NCBI RefSeq assembly: GCF_003989665.1
Contig: NZ_RZIJ01000014.1
Location: 124,001 to 188,000, forward strand
Origin: Azospirillum doebereinerae
GTDB lineage: Bacteria; Pseudomonadota; Alphaproteobacteria; Azospirillales; Azospirillaceae
DNA length: 64,000 bases
Direction: 5' to 3'
Under the pieces are notes generated by a model. That model had not been told where the DNA came from and ran no database searches. It saw only the letters and a program-made list of their open reading frames with translations. The position numbers were made by a program, and so were the translations under genes. Positions 56,985 through 64,000 of this stretch are shown here, in pieces (position 1 is the stretch's first letter; each line of letters opens with the position of its first letter).

Positions 56985-58967
56985 TCACACCGCCCAGCAG
57001 CCGCAGCCGAAGACGCCCCAGAAGCTGCGGGCGTCCGCCACCGGCACGTCGGCGGCCAGCGCCGCCGCGTGGTCGTGGCCGTGCACCGCGCAGCCGGACT
57101 GGCAGCCGCAGGATGCTGCCTGCCTCTGCGTCACCTTGGGGTCCTGGTGGTAGCCGCCGAAGGTGGCGACCGGCGACCAGTCGGGCATCGCCTTGGGCAG
57201 CGGCGGGGCGAGCGGGCCATAATCGCCCGAGCCGTGCACCGGCTTGCCGCCCAGCAGGGTCAGCACCGAGCGGATGTGGGGGATGCGCTCCTCCGGCACC
57301 GACAGATAGTCGTCGCTGAGCAGCACGGCGTCGGCCAACTGGCCGGCCTTGATCTGGCCCTTCTTGCCCTGGTCGTTGGAGAACCAGGTGTTGGCCTCGG
57401 TCCACAGCCGCAGCGCCGTCTCGCGGTCCAGGCGGTTGGCGACCGGGTAGAGCCCGAGCCCGCCGACGGTCTTGCCGGTGACCAGCCAGGACAGCGAGAC
57501 CCAGGGGTTGTAGCTGGCGACGCGCGTCGCGTCGGTGCCGGCGCCGACCGGCACCCCGGCGGCCAGCATCCTGGCGACCGGCGGCGTCGCCTCCGCCGCC
57601 TTGGCGCCGTAGCGCTCGACGAAATACTCGCCCTGGTAGGCCATGCGATGCTGCACGGCGATGCCGCCGCCCAGCGCCGCGATGCGGTCGATGTTGCGGT
57701 CGCTGACCGTCTCGGCGTGGTCGAAGAACCAATTCAGCCCCTGGAGCGGCACGTCGCGGTTGACCTTCTCGAACACGTCGAGCGCGCGGCCGATGGTCTG
57801 GTCGTAGGTGGCGTGCAGCCGCCACGGCCAGCGGTTCTCGGCGAGCAGGCGAACGACCGGCTCCAGCTCGGCCTCCATGTTCGGCGGCATCTCCGGCCGG
57901 GCGACCCGGAAATCCTCGAAGTCGGCGGCGGAGTACACCAACATCTCGCCGGCGCCGTTCAGCCGGTAGGTGTCGTCGCCGTGGCCCGGCTTCACCTGTT
58001 TCGACCAGCTCGCGAAGTCGGACAGCTCCTCCTTCGGCTTCTGGGTGAACAGGTTGTAGGCGATGCGCAGCGTCATCTCGCCGTCGGCGTGGAGCTTCTC
58101 GATGATCGCGTAGTCGTCGGGGTAGTTCTGGTAGCCTCCGCCGGCGTCGATCACGCTGGTGACGCCCAGCCCGTTCAGCTCGCGCATGAAGTGACGGGTC
58201 GAGTTGACCTGGTACTCGGGCGGCAGCTTCGGCCCCTTGGCCAGCGTCGCGTAGAGGATCGTCGCGTTGGGCTGGGCCAGCAGCAGGCCGGTCGGGTTGC
58301 CGGCCGCGTCGCGCGCGATCTCGCCGCCCGGCGGGTTGGGCGTGTCCTTGCCATAGCCAACGGCGCGCAAGGCGGCGGCGTTGAGCAGGGCGCGGTCGTA
58401 GAGGTGCAGGATGAAGACCGGCGTGTCGGGGGCGGCGGCGTTCAGCTCCTCGATGGTCGGCAGGCGCTTCTCGGCGAACTGGTGCTCGGTGAAGCCGCCG
58501 ACCACGCGCACCCATTGCGGGGCCGGCGTGTTGGCGACCTGCCGGCGCAGCATCGCCATGGCGTCGGCCAGCGAGGGCACGCCGTCCCAGCGCAGCTCCA
58601 TGTTGTAGTTCAGCCCGCCGCGGATGACGTGGATGTGGCTGTCGATCAGGCCGGGGATCAGCCGGCGCCCCTTGGCGTCGATCACGGCGGCGTCGGGCGT
58701 CGCGGCGGCGCGCGCCTCGGCCTCGCTGCCGACGGCCAGGAAGCGGCCGTCGCGGATCGCCACCGCCTCGGCGACCGGGTTGGCGCGGTCGAGCGTGGTG
58801 ATCTTGGCGTTGACGACGATCAGGTCGGGGATCAGGTCGGTGGACGGCATGGCGGCTCTTCCGGGGCGGGATCCGAGGGAGATCAGGGGGGAGGACAGGA
58901 TGGGCGCGGCGAGCAGGGAGGTCGCGGCGGCTCCGGCCATCGCCCGGCGGCGGGTCGGCCCGCTCAT
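56985..58967 (-). CDS. YtcJ-type amidohydrolase, exported by Tat-like signal
   Basis: 660 residues from the ATG at 58967. An N-terminal twin-arginine-like signal (PTRRRAMAGAAATSLL) is followed by the amidohydrolase_3 fold: metal site 'DSHIHV' near residue 109, 'HLYDRALLNAAALRA', 'LHATYDQTIGRAL', and 'GAGTDATRVASYNPW' late in the barrel. The C-terminal tail is Cys/His-rich (CGCQSGC, VHGHDH, GCGCW), a likely metal-binding or redox tail. It hydrolyses an amide or related bond; substrate unknown. Overlaps the XapX gene by 4 nt. Confidence 0.88.
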   Translation of the reverse strand: MSGPTRRRAMAGAAATSLLAAPILSSPLISLGSRPGRAAMPSTDLIPDLIVVNAKITTLDRANPVAEAVAIRDGRFLAVGSEAEARAAATPDAAVIDAKGRRLIPGLIDSHIHVIRGGLNYNMELRWDGVPSLADAMAMLRRQVANTPAPQWVRVVGGFTEHQFAEKRLPTIEELNAAAPDTPVFILHLYDRALLNAAALRAVGYGKDTPNPPGGEIARDAAGNPTGLLLAQPNATILYATLAKGPKLPPEYQVNSTRHFMRELNGLGVTSVIDAGGGYQNYPDDYAIIEKLHADGEMTLRIAYNLFTQKPKEELSDFASWSKQVKPGHGDDTYRLNGAGEMLVYSAADFEDFRVARPEMPPNMEAELEPVVRLLAENRWPWRLHATYDQTIGRALDVFEKVNRDVPLQGLNWFFDHAETVSDRNIDRIAALGGGIAVQHRMAYQGEYFVERYGAKAAEATPPVARMLAAGVPVGAGTDATRVASYNPWVSLSWLVTGKTVGGLGLYPVANRLDRETALRLWTEANTWFSNDQGKKGQIKAGQLADAVLLSDDYLSVPEERIPHIRSVLTLLGGKPVHGSGDYGPLAPPLPKAMPDWSPVATFGGYHQDPKVTQRQAASCGCQSGCAVHGHDHAAALAADVPVADARSFWGVFGCGCWAV

Positions 58968-59236
58968 GCGTGGCCGCCGGGGTGAGGCTGCTCCGCAGTT
59001 GCGGTTTTCCCGGCCTGCGGGCCGAGGACGTGGCGCGCGCAGTCGCCTTGGATGAAGGCGAGGATCGGCTGGCCGGCGATCAGCCGCTTGGCGACCGGCA
59101 CGACCTGCTCGCCGACCAGCATGCCGAGCAGCCCGATCAGGGCGATGGTCGGCGGGGCCGGCGAGCGCACCCCGATCAATGCGTAGATGACGCCGACCAG
59201 CAGGCCGGCGCCCAGGGAGAGAAGGTAGGGCATCAT
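58964..59236 (-). CDS. XapX (DUF1427) domain protein
   Basis: 90 residues. Two short hydrophobic segments: 'LLSLGAGLLVGVIYALIGV' and 'IALIGLLGMLVGEQV', with the family motif 'GVRSPAPPTIALIGLLGMLVGE'-type pattern. The C-terminus is soluble with one Cys. Function unknown; these proteins commonly sit next to amidohydrolases and DoxX genes. Two candidate ATGs are adjacent (59236, 59233). Confidence 0.8.
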   Translation of the reverse strand: MMPYLLSLGAGLLVGVIYALIGVRSPAPPTIALIGLLGMLVGEQVVPVAKRLIAGQPILAFIQGDCARHVLGPQAGKTATAEQPHPGGHA

Positions 59237-59300
59237 GGCGTTCCGTCCTGGGATCGTGTCCGCCGGATCGGCAGAGGATGGAGCCGGGAGCGGCGGGAAG

Positions 59301-59323
59301 CCCCTCTCCCGCAAGGGGAGAAG
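59301..59323. repeat. Short REP-like palindrome copy
   Basis: CCCCTCTCCCGCAAGGGGAGA shares its core with the element at 47579-47603 and forms a hairpin between the isochorismatase-like stop and the XapX start. Confidence 0.7.
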
Positions 59324-59340
59324 GGCCCAAGTTTTCCCGG

Positions 59341-60027
59341 TCAGGCGTGCTCGTGCGTGGCGGCGCCGACGACCTTGTGCGGGAAGGCGCCCCGCTGCGG
59401 CGCCTTGTGCACCATGGTGTAGGCGTAGTCGACGCCCATGCCGTAGGCGCCGAAATGCTCGCGCACGATGGTCATGACACCGTCGTAGGTGCCGCGCTTG
59501 GCCCAGTCGCGCTGCAACTCCAGCAGCACGGTGACCGAGGTCATCGACTGGGCGCCGGCCTGCTCCATGCGGCGGACGGCGGCGTCGTGCGATTCCTGCG
59601 AGGTGCCGCCGGACGCGTCGGTGACGATGTAGACCTCGAAGCCCTCCTCCAGCGCGCACAGCGTCGGGAACAGCAGGCAGGCCTCGGTCCACAGCGCGGC
59701 GATGACCAGCTTCTTCTTGCCGGTCGCCTTGATGGCGGCGACCAGCGCCTCCGAATCCCAGCTGTTCATCGAGGTGCGCTCGATCGGCGTCTGCTGCAGC
59801 ACGTCCATCAGCTCCGGCCAGATGTAGCCTGAGAAGCTCTCGGTCTCGACGGCGGTCAGGATGGTGGTGGCGCCGAACAGCTTGGCGGTCTTGGCCAGCG
59901 CGATCGTGTTGTTCTTGAGCTGCTGGCGGTCGATGTTGACGACGCCGAAGGACATCTGCGGCTGGTGGTCGATGAAGAGGAAGACGGTGTCATCGGCGCT
60001 CAGCAGCTTCTTGGCCTGGAAGGTCAT
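59341..60027 (-). CDS. Isochorismatase-like cysteine hydrolase (YcaC type)
   Basis: 228 residues. Catalytic residues of the family are visible: Asp20 in 'LFIDHQPQ', a Lys in the 'ATGKKKLVIAAL' strand region, and Cys117 in 'LWTEACLLFPTL'. The length and the 'EVYIVTDASGGTSQESHDAAVRRM' pattern fit YcaC-like hydrolases of unknown substrate. Cytoplasmic. It lies 66 nt after the alpha/beta hydrolase and is followed by the XapX/amidohydrolase genes, suggesting a joint breakdown route for an amide or ester compound. Confidence 0.9.
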   Translation of the reverse strand: MTFQAKKLLSADDTVFLFIDHQPQMSFGVVNIDRQQLKNNTIALAKTAKLFGATTILTAVETESFSGYIWPELMDVLQQTPIERTSMNSWDSEALVAAIKATGKKKLVIAALWTEACLLFPTLCALEEGFEVYIVTDASGGTSQESHDAAVRRMEQAGAQSMTSVTVLLELQRDWAKRGTYDGVMTIVREHFGAYGMGVDYAYTMVHKAPQRGAFPHKVVGAATHEHA

Positions 60028-60093
60028 TGTGTCTGTCCCTTGTGGTCGCGATCGGGGTTGTGGGATTGGAAAAGGGGCGGCCGAACCGAAGGG

Positions 60094-61101
60094 TCAGGCC
60101 TTGAGGAAGGCGAGCAGCGCCTCGTTCACCACGTCCTTGTGCGTGGCGCACAGGCCGTGCGGGGCGCCGGGAACGATGGTCAGCGTGCCCTTCGGCAGCA
60201 GGGCGACGGCGGCCTTGCCGGTGGTCGCCAGCGGCACGACCTGGTCATCGTCGCCGTGCAGCACCAGCGTCGGCACGATCATCTTCTTCAGGTCCTCGCG
60301 CAGGTCGGTCTCCGAGAAGGCCTTGACGCACTCGTACTGGGCGAGCAGGCCGCCCTGCATGCCCTGCGTCCAGAAGCTGTCCATCACGCCCTGCGAGGGC
60401 TTGGCGCCGGGGCGGTTGTAGCCGTAGAAGACCGGGGCGAAGTCCTTGAACCACTGGGCGCGGTCGGCCCGCACGCCGGCGCGGATGCCGTCGAACACCT
60501 CCGGCGGCACCCCCTCGGGGTTCCAAGCGGTTCTCACCATGATCGGCGTGACGGCGCCGATCAGCACCGCCTTGGCGACGCGCGACACGCCGTGGCGGCC
60601 GATGTAACGGGCGACCTCGCCGCCGCCGGTGGAATGGCCGACATGGACGGCGCCCTTGAGGTTCAGCGCCTCGGTGACGGCCGCGAGGTCGTCGGCGTAA
60701 TGGTCCATGTCGTTGCCGAAGCCCGGCTGCGAGGAGCGCCCGTGGCCGCGCCGGTCATGGGCGATCGCGCGGTAGCCGCGCTGGGCCAGGAACAGCATCT
60801 GGTCCTCGAAGGCGTCGGCGGACAACGGCCAGCCGTGGCTGAAGACGACCGGCTGACCGCTCTGCGGCCCCCACTGCTTGACGTGGATCTGGACACCGTC
60901 CTTGGTGGTCACGTAGCTGCCCTGCAACATGGCGTGCGTTCCTTGTGGCTTGGTGTGGGGTGCCTTGGTGTCGGGGCCGGCGGGCGCGGTCTGCGCGGCC
61001 GCCGGGGGTGCGAGCGCTCCCAGAAACCCGCTGCCGGCGAGGGAAAGGGCGGCGGCGGAAAGAACCGCCCGGCGTGACGGGTGGAGATCGTGGCTGTCCA
61101 T
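60094..61101 (-). CDS. Exported alpha/beta hydrolase (chloroperoxidase-like)
   Basis: 335 residues from the ATG at 61101. The N-terminus has a twin-arginine-type signal (PSRRAVLSAAALSLAGSGF), cleaved near PAAAQ. The hydrolase core has 'VVFSHGWPLSADAFEDQML', the nucleophile elbow 'GHSTGGGE', catalytic Asp in 'LHGDDDQVVP' and His in 'PGAPHGLC'. 'RRGHGRSSQP' is typical of the non-heme chloroperoxidase-like group. It may hydrolyse an ester or lactone in the periplasm. Located just downstream of the AraC gene, same direction. Confidence 0.9.
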   Translation of the reverse strand: MDSHDLHPSRRAVLSAAALSLAGSGFLGALAPPAAAQTAPAGPDTKAPHTKPQGTHAMLQGSYVTTKDGVQIHVKQWGPQSGQPVVFSHGWPLSADAFEDQMLFLAQRGYRAIAHDRRGHGRSSQPGFGNDMDHYADDLAAVTEALNLKGAVHVGHSTGGGEVARYIGRHGVSRVAKAVLIGAVTPIMVRTAWNPEGVPPEVFDGIRAGVRADRAQWFKDFAPVFYGYNRPGAKPSQGVMDSFWTQGMQGGLLAQYECVKAFSETDLREDLKKMIVPTLVLHGDDDQVVPLATTGKAAVALLPKGTLTIVPGAPHGLCATHKDVVNEALLAFLKA

Positions 61102-61284
61102 GCGGATTCCATTGAGGCGTCGCCGGACCCGGCGTCGAAGACGCGGCCGGCAGGTCCTGTCGTGATTCGGCGATGCTAGCGAAGCGGCGGGCGGGCGGAT
61201 TGCCTCTTCGGAACGGCTTTTGACTGTTCCGCGCATTCCGGCGAGCGGCACGCCGGCCCGGACGGGTCGGTCGGACACGGGCAA

Positions 61285-62241
61285 TCAGACGGGCAGGCTG
61301 TCCGCCGGCCTCGCCGAAGCGTGCGCCGTCGCCCCCGCGGCGGCGTTGCGGTGACGCCAGGCGCGGGGCGTGACGCCGGTCAGGCGCCGAAACGTGCGGG
61401 AAAAATGGCTCTGGTCGGCGAAGCCGCAGGCGAGCGCCACGTCGGCCAACGTTTGCCCGCCGTCCCGCATCAGCGTCTTGGCGTGCTCGACGCGGCGCTG
61501 GAGCAGCCATTGGTGGGGGGAGGTGTCGGTGGTCTGCCGGAAGGCGCGGGCGAAATGACCGACCGACAGCCGGCATTCGGCCGCCAACTCGGCCAGCCGG
61601 ATCTCACCGTCCAGCCGGGCGGCGATCATCTCCTTGGCCCGGCGCTCCTGCCAGGGGGCGAGCGCGCCGCCGGTCCGGGCCGTGGACAGCCGGCCATAGA
61701 CGGCGGCGACGTGCGTCGCCAGGGCGCAGCTCACATGGTCGAGGAACAGCAGGCTGATCCGTTCCGGCATGGCGAGCGCCGGCAGCATGGCGGCGGCCAC
61801 CGCCGCGATGGTCGGGTCGGCGACGCAGCCGCTTGGCTCGATGTCGAGATCTTCGAACTGCTCCGGCCCATCGTCCGGGAAGACCGCTTCCAGCACGACG
61901 CGCGGCAGGTGGAAGGTCATCGTGTCGAAGGCCGTGTGGATGTGGCAGGCGATGTCGTGCCGGAAATCGTGGATGGTGGTGAGCCCGGCGATGTCGCGCG
62001 GCTTCACCACCGGCTTGCCGTCGACCCGGATGTCGGAATGAAAATGCGACAGGTGGTGGCTGATCAGGAAGGCGTTCTCGATCGCCGGGGCGTCGAGCGG
62101 ACCCAGCCCGTCGGTGGCGCAGCGGACCCGCGCGATCCCCACCGTCCCCCGCCCGAGCCGGCGGGTCAGAACCTCCGGCTTGGCCGGCGCCGGAATGAAG
62201 CTCAGGTCGAGATTGCTTCCAGCGGCCATCGCCGTCGCCAT
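61285..62241 (-). CDS. AraC-family transcriptional regulator
   Basis: 318 residues. An N-terminal ligand-binding part (residues 1-200) with 'FLISHHLSHFHSDIRVDGK' is followed by two helix-turn-helix motifs ('LAELAAECRLSVGHFARAFR' and 'LADVALACGFADQSHFSRTF', residues about 218-300). An AAGGGAGG site precedes the ATG at 62241. It is encoded ahead of the alpha/beta hydrolase and isochorismatase-like genes and probably activates them. Confidence 0.92.
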   Translation of the reverse strand: MATAMAAGSNLDLSFIPAPAKPEVLTRRLGRGTVGIARVRCATDGLGPLDAPAIENAFLISHHLSHFHSDIRVDGKPVVKPRDIAGLTTIHDFRHDIACHIHTAFDTMTFHLPRVVLEAVFPDDGPEQFEDLDIEPSGCVADPTIAAVAAAMLPALAMPERISLLFLDHVSCALATHVAAVYGRLSTARTGGALAPWQERRAKEMIAARLDGEIRLAELAAECRLSVGHFARAFRQTTDTSPHQWLLQRRVEHAKTLMRDGGQTLADVALACGFADQSHFSRTFRRLTGVTPRAWRHRNAAAGATAHASARPADSLPV

Positions 62242-62389
62242 CGTTGCCTCCCTTGTCCGGTCCGGGCGCCTCCGGCCCCGGCGGCCGACTGCTTCCTTGT
62301 GTCGCAGGGTAAGCGATGGTCGTTGCGCAAAACTACTGAACGGAGATTGGGTTTCGCCATGCTTGGGGCGAGCGGTCCTAGACCTTGGT

Positions 62390-63034
62390 CTAGGATGCGG
62401 GGCGGTAGGCCGGCGGTATCAGGCTGTCGACGATGCGGACCAGCTCCACGACCGACTGCGCCTCCAGCTTGCGCATGGCCTGCCCGCGGTGCAGCTTCAC
62501 CGTCGCCTCGCTGAGGCCGAGATCGCCGGCGATCTGCTTGTTGCGCCGGCCGGACACCACCATCAACGTCACCTCGCGCTCGCGCGCCGTCAGGCTGTCG
62601 AAGCGGGTGCGGTGGGCGACGAGGCCGCGCTCGCGGTCGCATTGCTCGCGGCTGCTCGCCATGGCCGCGTGGATGGCGTCCAGCAGTTCCTGGTGATGGA
62701 CCGGCTTGGTCAGGAATTCGAAGGCCCCGGCCTTCATGGCGCGCACCGACATCGGCACGTCGGCGTGGCCGCTGATGAGGATCACCGGCAGGCGGGCCGG
62801 GGAGCGGGCGAGTTCGGCGTGGAAATCCAGGCCGCTGCGTCCGGGCAACCGGACGTCCAGCACCATGCAGCCGGCGTCGATGGCCGGGCCGAGATCGACA
62901 TACTGCTGCACCGACGCGAAGCTCCTTACCCGAAGCCCCACGGAATCGAGCAACCCTTCCAGCGCCTCGCGCACCGCCTCGTCGTCGTCGATGATCACGA
63001 CGGTCGCGCTGTCCTCGGCCCTCATTCCCATCAT
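62390..63034 (-). CDS. FixJ/NarL-type response regulator
   Basis: 214 residues. The receiver domain has the acidic pocket 'IIDDDEA' (16-18), phosphoacceptor Asp60 in 'VLDVRLPG', and the Lys in 'FLTKPVHHQELL'. A LuxR-type helix-turn-helix follows ('LTAREREVTLMVVSGRRNKQ', 'IAGDLGLSEATVKLHRGQAM'). Its start overlaps the stop of the kinase (ATGA at 63031-63034), so they form a two-component pair. It lies 148 nt upstream of the AraC gene in the same direction. Confidence 0.92.
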   Translation of the reverse strand: MMGMRAEDSATVVIIDDDEAVREALEGLLDSVGLRVRSFASVQQYVDLGPAIDAGCMVLDVRLPGRSGLDFHAELARSPARLPVILISGHADVPMSVRAMKAGAFEFLTKPVHHQELLDAIHAAMASSREQCDRERGLVAHRTRFDSLTAREREVTLMVVSGRRNKQIAGDLGLSEATVKLHRGQAMRKLEAQSVVELVRIVDSLIPPAYRPAS

Positions 63035-64000
63035 TCCCTCCCGGGTTTCACGGGCTTCACAGGCAGCACGAATTCGAACACGCTTCCGCGCGGCACGGCG
63101 GGCTCCGCGGTCAGCCGCCCGCCGTGAAGCTCGACGATGGACCGGCTGATCGACAGGCCCATGCCCAGCCCGTCCGGCTTGGTGGTGTAGAGCGCCCGGA
63201 ACAGGGTCTCGGCGTCGGCCTCGGCGATGCCGACGCCGCTGTCCTCGACGCGGACGCGGATGCGGTCCTCTTCGGCGTCGGTGGTGATGCGCAGCCGCCG
63301 GTCGTCGGTCTCCGGCGCGGCCATCGCCTCGATGGCGTTCATCACGAGGTTCAGCACGAGCTGCTGGAGCTGCACCCGGTCGCCGTGGACCCAGGGCGGC
63401 CCCTGGATCAGGTCGGTTTCCACCCGGATCCGCGCCCGCCGCAGCTCGGCCCGCACCAGCGCCAGCGTGTCGGCGATCAGCGCGCTGATGTCGACCCAGC
63501 CGGGTTCGGCCGGGGTCCTCCGGGCCAACGCGCGGATGCTGCGGACGACATCGCCCGCCCGCTGGGCGTCGCGGACGATCCGCTCGACCACGGCGCGGGT
63601 CTTGCCCTGATCGGGCTTGGCCTTCGAAAGGTGCTGCAGACAGGTGCCGGCGTTGGTGACGACCGCCATCAGCGGCTGGTTGACCTCGTGGGCGATCGCC
63701 GCCGCCAGCTCTCCCATCATGGTCAGGCGGCCGATATGGGCGAGGTCGGCCTCGGCCCGGCGCAGGGCCTCGGCGATCTGCCGGCGCTGGGTCAGGTCGC
63801 TGAACACCAGGATGGCGCCCGCCACCTGGCCCCGGTCGTCGATGACGGCCGAGCAACGCTCCTCCACCACCACGCCTGGGAGCACGACGCCGGGGACCAC
63901 GGCACCGGCGGTTCCGGCCGGTGCCTCGCGCGGCAGCAGCCTGGACAGGCGCTCCGGCGGGGCGAGCGGGCCGCTGCGCAGGGCGAGCGCGGCGAAATCC
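63031..64000 (-). CDS. PAS-containing sensor histidine kinase, N-terminus outside window
   Basis: About 323 codons are visible; the frame is open to the window edge. A partial PAS domain with 'ILVFSDLTQRRQIAEAL' at its end is followed by the H-box 'AIAHEVNQPLMAVVTNAG', the N-box 'LVLNLVMNAIEAM', and ATP-lid motifs 'DSGVGIAE' and 'GLGMGLSISRSI'. This is FixL-like in layout. No membrane segment is seen in the part available. It should phosphorylate the adjacent FixJ-type regulator; the signal is unknown. Confidence 0.9.
   Translation of the reverse strand, partial: DFAALALRSGPLAPPERLSRLLPREAPAGTAGAVVPGVVLPGVVVEERCSAVIDDRGQVAGAILVFSDLTQRRQIAEALRRAEADLAHIGRLTMMGELAAAIAHEVNQPLMAVVTNAGTCLQHLSKAKPDQGKTRAVVERIVRDAQRAGDVVRSIRALARRTPAEPGWVDISALIADTLALVRAELRRARIRVETDLIQGPPWVHGDRVQLQQLVLNLVMNAIEAMAAPETDDRRLRITTDAEEDRIRVRVEDSGVGIAEADAETLFRALYTTKPDGLGMGLSISRSIVELHGGRLTAEPAVPRGSVFEFVLPVKPVKPGRE

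Overview
The window is GC-rich, densely coded DNA with many ATGA/GTGA stop-start overlaps. It lacks RNA genes, CRISPR arrays and recognisable transposases. Gene content (Liv-type and sugar ABC transporters, XylX-type oxidative sugar degradation, PxpABC, a FixL/FixJ-like two-component pair, a giant DUF4347 adhesin) suggests an alphaproteobacterium of the Rhodospirillales, most likely Azospirillum or a relative. That assignment rests on gene content and base composition only.

Layout. (1) 1-4401, minus strand: a tail-collar (Mdp-like) protein, a DUF6916 protein, a GNAT acetyltransferase, an HrpB-like helicase whose catalytic motifs are degenerate, and a TPR protein cut by the window edge. (2) 5266-25952, plus strand: a 4660-residue repetitive surface protein, then a TolC-family outer-membrane lipoprotein, a SPOR-domain segment in a shifted frame, a periplasmic adaptor, a GAF-like/HlyD fusion and an M50 metalloprotease/HlyD fusion. 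No ABC ATPase is present, so this looks like a dedicated but non-canonical export locus and is the most interesting part of the window. (3) 26048-38731: a LacI regulator divergent from an operon encoding an SDR dehydrogenase, a class III CoA-transferase, a cytoplasmic solute-binding-like protein, a crotonase, an XylX-like 2-keto-3-deoxy-pentonate dehydratase and an NADP-type semialdehyde dehydrogenase, followed by a complete sugar ABC importer. Three copies of a GntR/LacI-like operator lie in the divergent promoter.

(4) 38870-50051, minus strand: a small membrane protein, then 5-oxoprolinase PxpABC, an amino-acid-type binding protein, a DUF1445 protein (D-glutamate cyclase family), a full Liv branched-chain/amide ABC importer and a LysR regulator. 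Together they look like a uptake and catabolic unit for a D-glutamate or 5-oxoproline-type compound. (5) 50203-54729: a methyl-accepting chemotaxis protein and a membrane M48 metallopeptidase, separated by an AT-rich gap. (6) 54879-64000, minus strand: a histidine kinase (partial), a FixJ-type regulator, an AraC regulator, an alpha/beta hydrolase, an isochorismatase-like hydrolase, a XapX protein, a YtcJ-type amidohydrolase, a DoxX protein and an MFS exporter, all in one direction. The last seven form a probable detoxification or hydrolysis operon.

Repeats include three perfect-period 345-bp units and 54-bp units inside the adhesin gene, a threonine-codon microsatellite, and two copies of a REP-like palindrome in intergenic DNA.
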